Shown here: one piece after another, positions 20,698 to 28,393 of the stretch
Layout of the letters: each line of letters starts with the position of its first letter
How positions within the stretch are numbered: position 1 is the stretch's first letter
DNA from: a virus
Virus record (IMG/VR): IMGVR_UViG_3300044622_000909
Location: 1-37,970 of that record
DNA length: 37,970 nucleotides
Strand: one strand, 5' to 3'
Position numbers and translations under genes: made by a program
Notes under the pieces: model-generated
What the model saw: only the letters and a program-made list of their open reading frames with translations
Databases searched by the model: none
What the model was told of the DNA's origin: nothing

Positions 20698-20771
20698 GGT
20701 GAATGGTGGGTTACGATCCCACTACCTTCGGTCCCACAAACCGACACTCTTCCGATTGAGCTACACACACC
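20698..20771 (-). tRNA. tRNA-His (GUG)
   Basis: Anticodon stem UCGGU/ACCGA with loop UUGUGGG (GUG), T arm GUGGG-AUCGUAA-CCCAC, D arm GCUCAAUCGGAAGAGU. An extra 5' G (-1) faces discriminator C73, the identity pair of tRNA-His. One U-U mismatch lies in the acceptor stem. Confidence 0.93.
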
Positions 20772-21042
20772 ATTTATTTGTAGTTAAGTAGCTGACACAC
20801 ACTCTCGTTTCACCATCTTATGTCAACAGGTTAATGCACTTTACGAGTTTCCCGTTTCTTACCACCACAATATTTTTAAACGAATAAGGTAGGACTTACA
20901 CTCTGTCTTGCATTCCATCTCAAGAGACGCCTAATACCAGTGGGTTCGTGGTTACCTTATTCAAACTATTTCAATGAACTTCTTCTTTCTTCACGGGAGT
21001 AGGACACCAACCTCTCACTTCCTACCCCCGTTGTTTGTCTTA
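20772..21042 (-). ncRNA. structured leader of the tRNA array
   Basis: 271 bases from the array promoter to tRNA-His with no gene or tRNA. Minus-strand RNA elements are ACGGG-g-GTAGGA with TCCTAC-t-CCCGT (about 20992-21029), and GAATAAGGTA/TACCTTATTC (10 bp, about 20881-20960) enclosing TCTC-TT-GAGA. Further elements are CTCGT/ACGAG and GTTGACA/TGTCAGC. Perfect long stems this close together suggest one or more stable small RNAs. Confidence 0.5.
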
Positions 21043-21074
21043 CAAAGATATGTAATTACTTTTGATTTGCCAAA
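21043..21074 (-). promoter_or_regulatory. promoter of the tRNA/ncRNA array
   Basis: Minus strand TTTGGC (TTG 21073-21071), 20 bases, TATCTTTG (21050-21043), followed by TAAGACAAACAACG, the initial sequence shared with other promoters here. Confidence 0.8.
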
Positions 21075-21095
21075 CAATTTGTAAAATATTTTTTA

Positions 21096-21593
21096 TTATT
21101 TTACTTCAAACGCATGAAGTAATATGCGTTTTTTCTTGATTGAATCCTCGTGGTTACCGATCACCACGCCATCTTTGATTGTGAAGGCGTGACGGCTAAC
21201 TAACATAAAGAATGTCCCAACAGGGTTTTGTTTTGTAAACGTGCCCACAGTCATTTTACGGTTAACTTTTTCACCCTTTACGTTAACAGTATACTCCAAA
21301 GTGTGTCTACTACGGTAATTGTTTAATTTACCGATACATTTAACTTTTTTGTAATTTATTTGATTTCTATTTTCCGCAAGTTTGGTCATTTTATCTACGG
21401 TACCATATGTCCCGTTACGATCTATACGACCAAAATTTTCTCTAACGTATTTGTGAGCGTAATCGTAAGACACATCAAAACAAGATGCAAATGCTCTTAC
21501 AACACAGTCGTTGGTTTCACGTTTTGCAATTACGGATTCTTCATAACCTTTGATTGCTTTTTCTGTAGTACAATATGGTAGTGTGTCTTTCAT
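21096..21593 (-). CDS. papain-like cysteine peptidase candidate, 165 aa
   Basis: I start it at the ATG at 21593 (MKDTLPYCTTEK) since an upstream ATG at 21620 lies within the promoter. The order is RETNDCVVRAFASCFDVSYDYAHKYV (about residues 25-50), then GRIDRNGTYGTVDKM, NPVGTFFMLVSRHAFTIKDG (about 125-145) and GNHEDS. The Cys in NDCVVRA, the His in RHAFTIKDG and the Asn/Asp after it fit the catalytic triad of a papain-fold family frequent in phages. In these, 'NDC.VRA' and 'GT(Y/F)...GHA..' are the landmarks (from memory). Substrate unknown. The promoter's predicted start is at or next to the ATG, so the mRNA may be leaderless. Confidence 0.65.
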   Translation of the reverse strand: MKDTLPYCTTEKAIKGYEESVIAKRETNDCVVRAFASCFDVSYDYAHKYVRENFGRIDRNGTYGTVDKMTKLAENRNQINYKKVKCIGKLNNYRSRHTLEYTVNVKGEKVNRKMTVGTFTKQNPVGTFFMLVSRHAFTIKDGVVIGNHEDSIKKKRILLHAFEVK

Positions 21594-21597
21594 ACTG

Positions 21598-21627
21598 TAA
21601 AGATACGAAATCTTTTTCAATTGGCAA
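21598..21627 (-). promoter_or_regulatory. host-type promoter
   Basis: Minus strand TTGCCA (TTG 21627-21625), 19 bases, TATCTTTA (21605-21598), 4 bases before the peptidase-like ATG. Confidence 0.65.
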
Positions 21628-21636
21628 AATGGTTAA

Positions 21637-21747
21637 TTATTTTGCCATGTATAATTTTTCTTCAAACTCAAGCATTTCTTTAATGTAGAACGTAAATTCC
21701 TCAGAGTTAATAAACTCATTGTGGATCTCTTCAAATATATCTTCCAT
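21637..21747 (-). CDS. small acidic protein, 36 aa
   Basis: ATG-to-TAA frame starting MEDIFEEIHNEFINSEEFTFY and ending EEKLYMAK. It is acidic, aromatic and probably a helix pair. Its end is about 10 bases before the next promoter, and its start is 31 bases after the stop of the 744-residue gene. No family; a real but minor gene is plausible from codon use and placement. Confidence 0.5.
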   Translation of the reverse strand: MEDIFEEIHNEFINSEEFTFYIKEMLEFEEKLYMAK

Positions 21748-21778
21748 AGTGGTATTATAAATGAATTATTGATATTAA

Positions 21779-24013
21779 TCAAATTAAACCTGTTGTTGCA
21801 GTACTAATTGTTGCATTTGCAATTTTCTTTTGTATTTCTTTTCTTGTTGGCAGACCCACATATCCAAGTAGTTCTTCTTCGGCCTTTTTAATCGTCGTGT
21901 CTACAATATGTTTTTGTAATCCAGGAGTTGTTTTAAGTTTTGACAATATTTGTGTGGATATAGCCTTATCATATTGTGTTACATTTTTCAAAGCATTTAA
22001 TTCCTCAAGACTTAATGCTCCTCCATTAAAAAGTTTAGACCCAAGACTTTTGGCAATAGAGTTACTTATTTTAGCAACACCAGGTATTTTACCTAACATA
22101 GGTATTAATGCAAATAACGCATCCACCGCAGCTTCTTTTCGTTTACCTTGTTTCCAATGCATTGCGGCATTACCTAAACTAATCCCCGCACTAATGAATG
22201 GACCCACAACAGGTATGAATGCTGATGCGAACGCAATTGTATTTGTTACCATCTCTATTGAGTCGGAATGAGACCAATTTGTAGATTTTTGTGTGTCATT
22301 AATTTTACTACCAATATTAATACTTCCTGAATCGGATTGTAAAGACATTACGATTGTTGGATTTGACATATCTCTACAACCACACGTATACTCACCGGTT
22401 CCAACACCATGTACCCATAAACCCCCAAAATTTTTACAAAGGGTATACATACTAATAAAACCACCCTTTCCTAATTTATCCCAATCAGGAATTGAGCTCA
22501 TAGCGCTTGGGACATATTCTCTTTCAAGTGGTGTTTTACAATATTTTGGAATTAACTCTTTTTGTTTGATAAAAGAATTATTAAAATTAATCATTGCTTT
22601 ACCAATATTTCTATTATATACATCCTCCTTGGACATAAAATCATTTTTGTTAAATTCATTTCCCAAATAAGATTTACTAACTGCGGTAGTCTCACTATCT
22701 GATCTTTGAACAGTATACCCAGGATCTGTGTATTCTTTAAGAAAAATATTAGATTTTGCTTCTTTCTTCGCCCATTCACCTGAAGTGTCAACACATGATT
22801 GAGAATAAAGTTTTGGGTACGGGTATATATTATTGTTAAATTTCCATCCAAAATCCGAAGGAATAGTTACATTTGGGTCTCCTAACATAGTAGGAGAAAG
22901 TAGAGGATCTAAATGCACCCCTCTAGATTTATATCCCCAATATTTAAAAATATCAACAGGGGCATTATTTGTATTATTACCACCTGGTTTTTCTACTGTT
23001 AAAGTTAAAGGACATTTTTCTGGAAAATTTTCAACGGAAACTTGTTGTCCACCGCCACCAACAACACCACTATTAATAAATTTATAACTAACCCCAATAG
23101 CCTGTACGTGATACTTTTCATTCACATCCATAAATGATGCAACATATTTATATGGATCTTGACCTAACGCCGCTTTGACTTTGTTATACATATCAGGAGT
23201 CTTTATCGCCATAAACGCCGCTTCTGCCCACGCCTCATAATCATCAAAATTTCCTTTAGATTCTTTAATAATTTTTGCAATAAATTGAGGTGTTGGCCAA
23301 CTCAGTAATTCCCCATAAGGATATTTTCCGGCCACTTTTTTTGGTTTTGGACATAAATAACCTGATTGAATATATCCATCAACATATGTACCCCACCCAC
23401 AAGTTTTAGCGTTCGTATTTATGTTGGATTCTACTTTTTGAACTTTGGCGCACTCGTCTTGAATTCCTTTTACTTTCGGAGGCCAAGGTTTATCAATTGT
23501 TATCCCCATTAAATTAGGATCTACTTTTAATATTTTTACATAACCATTTATTGATTTTCCAACCGCACTTAGTTTATAACCTGTTACATAAACTTGTTCC
23601 CCAACTTTAAAAAAACCTTTAGTAAATGGTTTTGTCCCTATTATTTTAACAGACCCATTTTCAAAACCGTTTTTACATCCAACCCAATTTAATGAAGAAA
23701 TTGTACTTCCTTGTTTAAGATATGTTCCAGAGTTGGATTTAAAGATAGTTTTATATACATTTCTTATTGTAACCTCGTCTGTAATTTGAACCCATTTAGA
23801 TTTACTATCTGGTTGTTTATTTTTACCAACTTTTGCATAGTAAAAATTGTAACCCTCACGTTTGTACGCATTTTCGTCGTTTGGTGGTTTAATAACCTCT
23901 TCACTTAGAACATTCCCATATTTTTTTGGTTTGGAGACATCTTTAATGATGTAGTTATCATAAACATTATTTATGATCTCTTTTATTTGTTCTTCTGTGA
24001 CAATTATCTTCAT
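21779..24013 (-). CDS. large hypothetical late protein, 744 aa
   Basis: Starts MKIIVTEEQIKEIINNVYDNY, the recurrent amphipathic N terminus; a gp21-type V-L-S-E site follows near residue 36. Residues 50-400 are a Trp/Lys/Gly-rich extracellular-looking region with several cysteines (WVGCKNGFENG, TCGWGTYVDGYIQSGYLC), and another cysteine-containing region is at 520-560 (CKNFGGLWVHGVGTGEYTCGC). Near 600-660 two hydrophobic helices occur, VTNTIAFASAFIPVVGPFISAGISLG and AAVDALFALIPMLGKIPGVAK. This layout resembles a pre-toxin or glycine-zipper helical module seen in large phage and polymorphic-toxin proteins. It could be a capsid-internal ejected protein or a tail component. A late-type TATTTATA motif precedes the ATG by 7 bases and a terminator insulates it upstream. 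Confidence 0.75.
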   Translation of the reverse strand: MKIIVTEEQIKEIINNVYDNYIIKDVSKPKKYGNVLSEEVIKPPNDENAYKREGYNFYYAKVGKNKQPDSKSKWVQITDEVTIRNVYKTIFKSNSGTYLKQGSTISSLNWVGCKNGFENGSVKIIGTKPFTKGFFKVGEQVYVTGYKLSAVGKSINGYVKILKVDPNLMGITIDKPWPPKVKGIQDECAKVQKVESNINTNAKTCGWGTYVDGYIQSGYLCPKPKKVAGKYPYGELLSWPTPQFIAKIIKESKGNFDDYEAWAEAAFMAIKTPDMYNKVKAALGQDPYKYVASFMDVNEKYHVQAIGVSYKFINSGVVGGGGQQVSVENFPEKCPLTLTVEKPGGNNTNNAPVDIFKYWGYKSRGVHLDPLLSPTMLGDPNVTIPSDFGWKFNNNIYPYPKLYSQSCVDTSGEWAKKEAKSNIFLKEYTDPGYTVQRSDSETTAVSKSYLGNEFNKNDFMSKEDVYNRNIGKAMINFNNSFIKQKELIPKYCKTPLEREYVPSAMSSIPDWDKLGKGGFISMYTLCKNFGGLWVHGVGTGEYTCGCRDMSNPTIVMSLQSDSGSINIGSKINDTQKSTNWSHSDSIEMVTNTIAFASAFIPVVGPFISAGISLGNAAMHWKQGKRKEAAVDALFALIPMLGKIPGVAKISNSIAKSLGSKLFNGGALSLEELNALKNVTQYDKAISTQILSKLKTTPGLQKHIVDTTIKKAEEELLGYVGLPTRKEIQKKIANATISTATTGLI

Positions 24014-24020
24014 ACTAATT

Positions 24021-24028
24021 TATAAATA
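24021..24028 (-). promoter_or_regulatory. late-type promoter candidate
   Basis: TATTTATA on the minus strand within GATATTTATAAATT, 7 bases before the ATG of the 744-residue gene. Confidence 0.5.
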
Positions 24029-24039
24029 TCACTAAAAAC

Positions 24040-24066
24040 AAAAACCCCCATTTTACAGGGGGTGTT
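24040..24066 (-). terminator. rho-independent terminator
   Basis: Minus strand ACCCCC-8-base loop-GGGGGT with a T-run, just after the stop of the DUF2927-like gene. Confidence 0.8.
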
Positions 24067-24068
24067 TT

Positions 24069-24788
24069 TTAGTTGTACAACATTTGAATCAACTCTTTGT
24101 CAAGTTCAGTGTATTCAGTGGTCTCAGTCCACCCTTGGTAGAAGATACTCTCAGGGTAGTCGTAAGAGTCGTTACACAAACCCAATGATTGGGTCAACTC
24201 CTCACGTAACAAGTGTTTTTGAGCGTCATCTCTAGTTGTTCGTTTAATATCAACATACATTGTGGCTTTTGTTAAATTTTCACCTCCGTATGCAATAAAT
24301 AAACCTTGATTGTGTTCAGTATATCCGATAGACTCACTGTCGTAGTTATTATAGTCTTGTGATGATCCAAAAAGAATGAAAAAATTGGCGTCAGACTCAT
24401 TATCCACAATAGTGATATTAATAGTGGAAATAAGTCCGTTCAACTCACTAACAATATCGTTTAATTCTGACATCAAATAATCACGTTTTTCACCAACAAC
24501 ATAGATATTAATGTCTTGGTTCCATTTTGATAATGAAGTATTTCCACCATCAAACTCACTTCCGTAAGCCACTTTATTGAAGTATTCTTTTGCCTCAGGA
24601 GAAAAATCTTTTGTTTCGTATCCGCCAGAACCAACAGATGTGTCATCGTTAACTGGTTTGTTAATTTCTTTAGAAACTTCTTCTTTAAGATCTGAAAATT
24701 CATGTCTCATACCTTTATTCACATCACTGTTAACAAAGAAACAATATACACTGAAGATTGCGATTGAAACGACTAATAACTTTTTCAT
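24069..24788 (-). CDS. secreted DUF2927-like protein, 239 aa
   Basis: An N-terminal hydrophobic signal (MKKLLVVSIAIFSVYCFF) is followed by a polar linker and a domain at about residues 90-239. The C-terminal part, HLLREELTQSLGLCNDSYDYPESIFYQGW, matches the most conserved block of DUF2927 proteins, which look like zinc peptidases where the HExxH helix is altered: here REELTQ replaces it, so catalysis is doubtful. It is likely periplasmic or surface-exposed. It has a full host-type promoter and its own terminator, so it is an independent, probably early gene. A role at the cell envelope during infection is an inference. Confidence 0.75.
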   Translation of the reverse strand: MKKLLVVSIAIFSVYCFFVNSDVNKGMRHEFSDLKEEVSKEINKPVNDDTSVGSGGYETKDFSPEAKEYFNKVAYGSEFDGGNTSLSKWNQDINIYVVGEKRDYLMSELNDIVSELNGLISTINITIVDNESDANFFILFGSSQDYNNYDSESIGYTEHNQGLFIAYGGENLTKATMYVDIKRTTRDDAQKHLLREELTQSLGLCNDSYDYPESIFYQGWTETTEYTELDKELIQMLYN

Positions 24789-24820
24789 AATTTTTTTGGG
24801 GGTTTTAAATGAGTACTCTA

Positions 24821-24851
24821 CAAAGATACAAAATTAATTGGATCTGCCAAA
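24821..24851 (-). promoter_or_regulatory. host-type promoter
   Basis: Minus strand TTTGGC (TTG 24850-24848), 19 bases, TATCTTTG (24828-24821), upstream of the DUF2927-like gene. Confidence 0.8.
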
Positions 24852-24869
24852 CATATTTGAAAAAAATAG

Positions 24870-24941
24870 TAGTCCCGCCTGGATTCGAACCAGGAATAGA
24901 AGATTAGAAATCTACTGTGATATCCCTTTCACTACGGAACC
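24870..24941 (-). tRNA. tRNA-Arg (UCU)
   Basis: Acceptor GGUUCCG with CGGGACU, anticodon stem GUAGA/UCUUC with loop UUUCUAA (UCU), T arm CCUGG-UUCGAAU-CCAGG, discriminator A. AGA is a frequent Arg codon in the AT-rich genes here. Confidence 0.93.
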
Positions 24942-24947
24942 ATATTG

Positions 24948-25124
24948 TTAAACTTTTTTAACTTCGTATTTGTGACCTGAATCGGTATTAGCGTTAAAAA
25001 TATTAACCATATCTTGGGCTTTATCTTTATTGTCAAATTCCCACACTTCACCTTGGGTGTCTAATAGAATTACAGGTAATTTCCTGTCATTATGTGTTTT
25101 TACGTGTTTGATTATTATATACAT
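24948..25124 (-). CDS. small hypothetical protein, 58 aa
   Basis: ATG-to-TAA frame beginning MYIIIKHVKTHNDRKLPVILLD and continuing with WEFDNKDKAQDMVNIFN and a final YEVKKV. The strand-strand-helix-strand pattern suggests a small alpha/beta fold. Its stop lies 6 bases before the tRNA-Arg 5' end, so both can share a transcript. No family named. Confidence 0.7.
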   Translation of the reverse strand: MYIIIKHVKTHNDRKLPVILLDTQGEVWEFDNKDKAQDMVNIFNANTDSGHKYEVKKV

Positions 25125-25160
25125 AAACCAATCATAAAAAAAACAAATTATTATGTCAAA

Positions 25161-26237
25161 TTATTTAATAATTTTTCCACCAACATTAAGATATGTAACA
25201 TCACTCCTCCTATTTTTTTTACCTGGAAAATTTAACTTAACCATTTCTTTATTTGTTGTAATTTTATTTTCAGGTACTTTATTATCTTCTTTTACTTTAG
25301 GTATTGGTTTTGGAATAGTTTTATTTTTAAGTAAGTTATTAACTTTTTCATAATTAATAGATGATACTTTCTTTTCAGGTACAACATCCTCTTGTTTTTG
25401 TTTTTTGTTATTAATTGTTTTAATAACATCATTTACGATTTGTTTTCTAGCATTAATTGTGTTAACATAATCGTCTACTTCTTCATTATCACTATTGGTA
25501 TCACCAACTTTAAAAATATCATTATTTGTATATTCCGCAATGTTTATAGGTTGATATTCGGCAATTTTTAATTCTGGTAAAGGCCCAAAATATTTTTTTG
25601 ACTTACTAATTGAAGCGTACTTTGATCTCAATGAAGATCTTAATCCTGTATCAGGACGACTAGTTAACCCTTTATCGTGTAATCTCCTTAATAATAATAT
25701 TTCCTGAGTCAAATCAACTGAGGTATTATTTTTATATAAACGATTCATAAAATCAGAATCCGCAGCAACTAACCATCCTTCAAATCCATTATGGTAATCA
25801 AAAATAGGTTTTCTTATTGCAAAAACACCCTCACCCCAATTTTTACGACCCGCCTCATTAACCATTTCACCATTGACGATTCTAAAATTACGTAATCTTG
25901 GTTTAACACATTGGTATTTATCTAAAGATTTTAAACAGTATTCAATCATATTTTCTTCCATCATATCATCAGAATCAAAGAATAATAAATTGTCGTATTT
26001 TGCTAAAGTGGATAATGTATTTTTTATTAAATAAGGACCTTTATTTGTAGGGAAGAAAAAAATCTTTGTATTATCAGGATAAGTCTTATCCTTTAAATAT
26101 TTTAAACTTTTATTACAACCGTCAATACCGATTAAAATCTCATATTCAAGATCTTTACCTGATTTATATATTGAATCAAGTGTTTCGTCAATATATTCAA
26201 TATTGTCAAATGTTGGTATAATTACTGAAATTCCCAT
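25161..26237 (-). CDS. family 2 glycosyltransferase, 358 aa
   Basis: Residues 1-230 are a GT-A fold: MGISVIIPTFDN (nucleotide-binding start), YEILIGIDGCN (about 33-43) and YDNLLFFDSDDMMEENMIEY (about 80-99), where DSDD is the DxD metal/sugar-nucleotide site. An aromatic acceptor region (WLVAADSDFMNRLY, near 155-170) follows. The last 120 residues are a Lys/Asn/Pro-rich linker ending in LNVGGKIIK, unlike ordinary GT2 enzymes. The start codon overlaps the stop region of the next GT by 1 base. It probably transfers a sugar in building or modifying a glycan on the host surface, on virion proteins or on phage DNA; the target is unknown. Confidence 0.85.
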   Translation of the reverse strand: MGISVIIPTFDNIEYIDETLDSIYKSGKDLEYEILIGIDGCNKSLKYLKDKTYPDNTKIFFFPTNKGPYLIKNTLSTLAKYDNLLFFDSDDMMEENMIEYCLKSLDKYQCVKPRLRNFRIVNGEMVNEAGRKNWGEGVFAIRKPIFDYHNGFEGWLVAADSDFMNRLYKNNTSVDLTQEILLLRRLHDKGLTSRPDTGLRSSLRSKYASISKSKKYFGPLPELKIAEYQPINIAEYTNNDIFKVGDTNSDNEEVDDYVNTINARKQIVNDVIKTINNKKQKQEDVVPEKKVSSINYEKVNNLLKNKTIPKPIPKVKEDNKVPENKITTNKEMVKLNFPGKKNRRSDVTYLNVGGKIIK

Positions 26238-26875
26238 TACTTAATTAATTTATCATACTTACCTATTGCAGATAATTTATTATTTTTATGGATAATCAAA
26301 TGGCAAGATCCTTCATCTAACGTAAAAACTTTTTCCCCCAAACTACAAACCTGCCCATGTTTAACCGATAGTAGTGATTTATCACATTTTTTTTGACATA
26401 AAGACGTAAACATAGAGGTATTTGAATCACTATACCTAAAATCCATTTGATATTTTTTATTCTCAGTAATATCATACTTATATGGTTGTACTTGTACGAC
26501 GAAAGAACCATACTTATTAATATTTTTACTATAAATGTTCTGTATTTGTTCAACATATGTATTACACATCCAATCATCACAATCATGCCTTGTTTGTATA
26601 TCAATATTTTCACTCAAAATATAGTCAACATAATCCGTATTCATATTATTCAAAAATATTAGTTGTGGTTTTTTCTTATTTAATTTTTCACATATCACAT
26701 CAATTATTCCTTCAATTAAACCTCTATGTTTTTCATTTGAAAAAATGCCTAAAATAAAATTTTGATTTGTTTGAGAAATAATGGATGGAAAAAATGTTTG
26801 TTTGGATATTTCTAAATATTCCATTAAAAGTTCATCGTCTTTAAATTTAATACGTGTTGTTATTAAATGTTTCAT
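26237..26875 (-). CDS. putative rhamnosyltransferase-family protein, 212 aa
   Basis: Starts MKHLITTRIKFKDDELLMEYL and has FFPSIISQTNQNFILGIFSNE (30-50) and IQTRHDCDDWMCNTYVEQI (about 93-111), with a D-x-D-D site after a TRhD segment. This layout fits the 'putative rhamnosyl transferase' GT-A family known from bacteria and phages (recognised by pattern). The rest is GT-A-like strands with cysteines (KKCDKSLLSVKHGQVCSLG). It is the upstream gene of the minus-strand pair with the GT2 gene and divergent from the plus-strand glycosyltransferase. Confidence 0.65.
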   Translation of the reverse strand: MKHLITTRIKFKDDELLMEYLEISKQTFFPSIISQTNQNFILGIFSNEKHRGLIEGIIDVICEKLNKKKPQLIFLNNMNTDYVDYILSENIDIQTRHDCDDWMCNTYVEQIQNIYSKNINKYGSFVVQVQPYKYDITENKKYQMDFRYSDSNTSMFTSLCQKKCDKSLLSVKHGQVCSLGEKVFTLDEGSCHLIIHKNNKLSAIGKYDKLIK

Positions 26876-26914
26876 GTTTTTTATTTTTTATAGGATGTTT
26901 ATATACTTATAGAC

Positions 26915-27526
26915 ATGAAATTTACAATTGGCTATATTGATCATAATGATGATGTTTATAATAAATACTTGGGTCCATCGTTATTAAATTTATCAGGAGA
27001 TTTTGATGTAATTAAAACCAATTCATTAGAATCCCCCGCAGTTAATTATAATCACATTTTAAAAAAATCAAATAATAGATTTGTAATATTGACACATCAA
27101 GATATTTCTTTCTCAAAAACACTTTTAGAAAGGGTTGAAAAAACCATTACCGATAACCCTAATTTTGGTGTATTAGGTCTTGTGGGGGTAGATAGTAATA
27201 AACAATATTTTTGGTCAGATTTAAATAAACAACACGAGGTTCAAACCTTAGATTGTTGTTTTATTGTTGTGGATAAAGAAAATAATATATTTTTTGATGA
27301 TAAAACATTTAACGATTTTCATTTATACGTTGAGGATTTTTGTTTACAGACCAAAAAATCAACTGGTAAATTACCATGCACAATTTTAATTTCAAAAGAT
27401 CCTAAAACTGAAAATTTTTTATGTCATCATTCGGTAACATTAAGAACTCTTGGATCAAGATGGGGTAAATATAATGAATACAGAAAAAAGTTATCAGATA
27501 AATGGGGAGATGTTAAAACTACCTAA
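26915..27526 (+). CDS. glycosyltransferase-like protein, 203 aa
   Basis: Features of the GT2-like family that handles tail or surface glycans: MKFTIGYIDHNDDVYNKYLGPSL, FVILTHQDISFSKTLLERV (about 55-73; HQD as the metal-site equivalent), GVLGLVGV (85-92), QTLDCCFIVVDK (111-122) and FNDFHLYVEDFCLQ (132-145), then CHHSVTLRTLG. Its end overlaps the convergent RgpF-like gene by 4 bases, leaving no room for a terminator. A weak late-like element (TACTTATA) is 3 bases before the ATG. Confidence 0.75.
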   Translation: MKFTIGYIDHNDDVYNKYLGPSLLNLSGDFDVIKTNSLESPAVNYNHILKKSNNRFVILTHQDISFSKTLLERVEKTITDNPNFGVLGLVGVDSNKQYFWSDLNKQHEVQTLDCCFIVVDKENNIFFDDKTFNDFHLYVEDFCLQTKKSTGKLPCTILISKDPKTENFLCHHSVTLRTLGSRWGKYNEYRKKLSDKWGDVKTT

Positions 27527-28257
27527 TTAATAACTTTTATATCCTTACCTTCCGATTTAACCATATACCCAAATATCCTTTCAATTGCGTGTTGAGGGGA
27601 TGGTTCAATAATATATCCGTCAGACATACTTTTTAATATCGTATCTATCGTATTATCGTTCAAATATTTTTTTAAAATATCATACCTAACCCAAAATATT
27701 GTTCCCCCAATAAATTCACCACCAATCAAATCTTTATTTAAATTAATTAAATTCATTATTTTTATTATTTCATCTTCATTGGGTCCAAGATTATTATATA
27801 ATTTAAAACCAACCATTCCACATTTTTGATTTGTTTTAAATTCATTAATAATATTATTTACACTACTAACATCTTTTAGTATTCCTACCATCATATCATG
27901 AAACCATTTATTTGCATCCCTCATGGTAGGTATTAAACCTTTACGTTTAACCGATGCTGATGGAGTTAATTCAGAACCAATACCTTTTTTTGTGTGTATT
28001 TTAATGATTAAATCTGTGTCACCGTCAATTTTTTTAAATGTATATAAAAATCCACCAACATCAACACCTTTATTCCTTGAGACATTAATTATTGCATCAG
28101 GTTTGTAATTGTAGATTAAATCAACTTGTTTCTTATTATACTTTCCAGGACATAAGTTAATATAAAGTTTATAGGGGTAATCCAAATTATTCAAATATGG
28201 GATAATCTGTTCAAACATATCAGGGTAAAATAAGTGAACACATACAGCAATCTTCAT
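27523..28257 (-). CDS. rhamnan synthesis protein F-like glycosyltransferase, 244 aa
   Basis: Starts MKIAVCVHLFYPDMFEQII, which I prefer to an upstream TTG at 28290. Family marks of RgpF-type proteins are VSRNKGVDVGGFL (about 68-80), DLIIKIHTKKG (about 90-100) and GEFIGGTIFWVRYDIL (about 185-200), with PSPQHAIERIFGYMV near the C terminus. RgpF proteins build rhamnose-glucose polysaccharides in bacteria; phage copies presumably modify surface or virion glycans. A variant late motif (TATTTATT) lies 13 bases before the ATG. Confidence 0.85.
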   Translation of the reverse strand: MKIAVCVHLFYPDMFEQIIPYLNNLDYPYKLYINLCPGKYNKKQVDLIYNYKPDAIINVSRNKGVDVGGFLYTFKKIDGDTDLIIKIHTKKGIGSELTPSASVKRKGLIPTMRDANKWFHDMMVGILKDVSSVNNIINEFKTNQKCGMVGFKLYNNLGPNEDEIIKIMNLINLNKDLIGGEFIGGTIFWVRYDILKKYLNDNTIDTILKSMSDGYIIEPSPQHAIERIFGYMVKSEGKDIKVIN

Positions 28258-28285
28258 AAATTCATTTACAATAAATACACATAAA

Positions 28286-28310
28286 AACAAAATAGGAACC
28301 GAAGTTCCTA
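28286..28310 (-). terminator. rho-independent terminator with UUCG loop
   Basis: Minus strand TAGGAAC-TTCG-GTTCCTA then a T-rich run; it ends the 508-residue gene's transcript. Confidence 0.85.
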
Positions 28311-28393
28311 CTTTGCTAGATAACTGAACACCTCCCTTTCTTTAGATGGTTTATCCTTATTCGGTATCTACACCAAATAAGTGCTTTCAAGTA
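28311..28393 (-). other. structured 3' UTR
   Basis: Between the stop of the 508-residue gene and the terminator lie about 80 bases with a 10-bp hairpin CTTATTTGGT/ATACCGAATAAG (one U-G, loop about 6). It could stabilise the mRNA or yield a 3' UTR-derived small RNA. Confidence 0.4.

Noticed and set aside
21897-22271. Plus-strand frames opposite the 744-residue gene
   Set aside because: Antisense shadows without regulatory signals; codon use follows the sense gene.
24870-24941. tRNA as a prophage attachment site
   Set aside because: No integrase gene and no repeated tRNA end are visible; the gene content is that of a lytic T4-like phage.
25161-28257. Glucosylation of phage DNA as the role of the glycosyltransferases
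   Set aside because: None resembles T4 alpha- or beta-glucosyltransferase and no hydroxymethyl-pyrimidine pathway gene is in the window, so this is left open rather than claimed.
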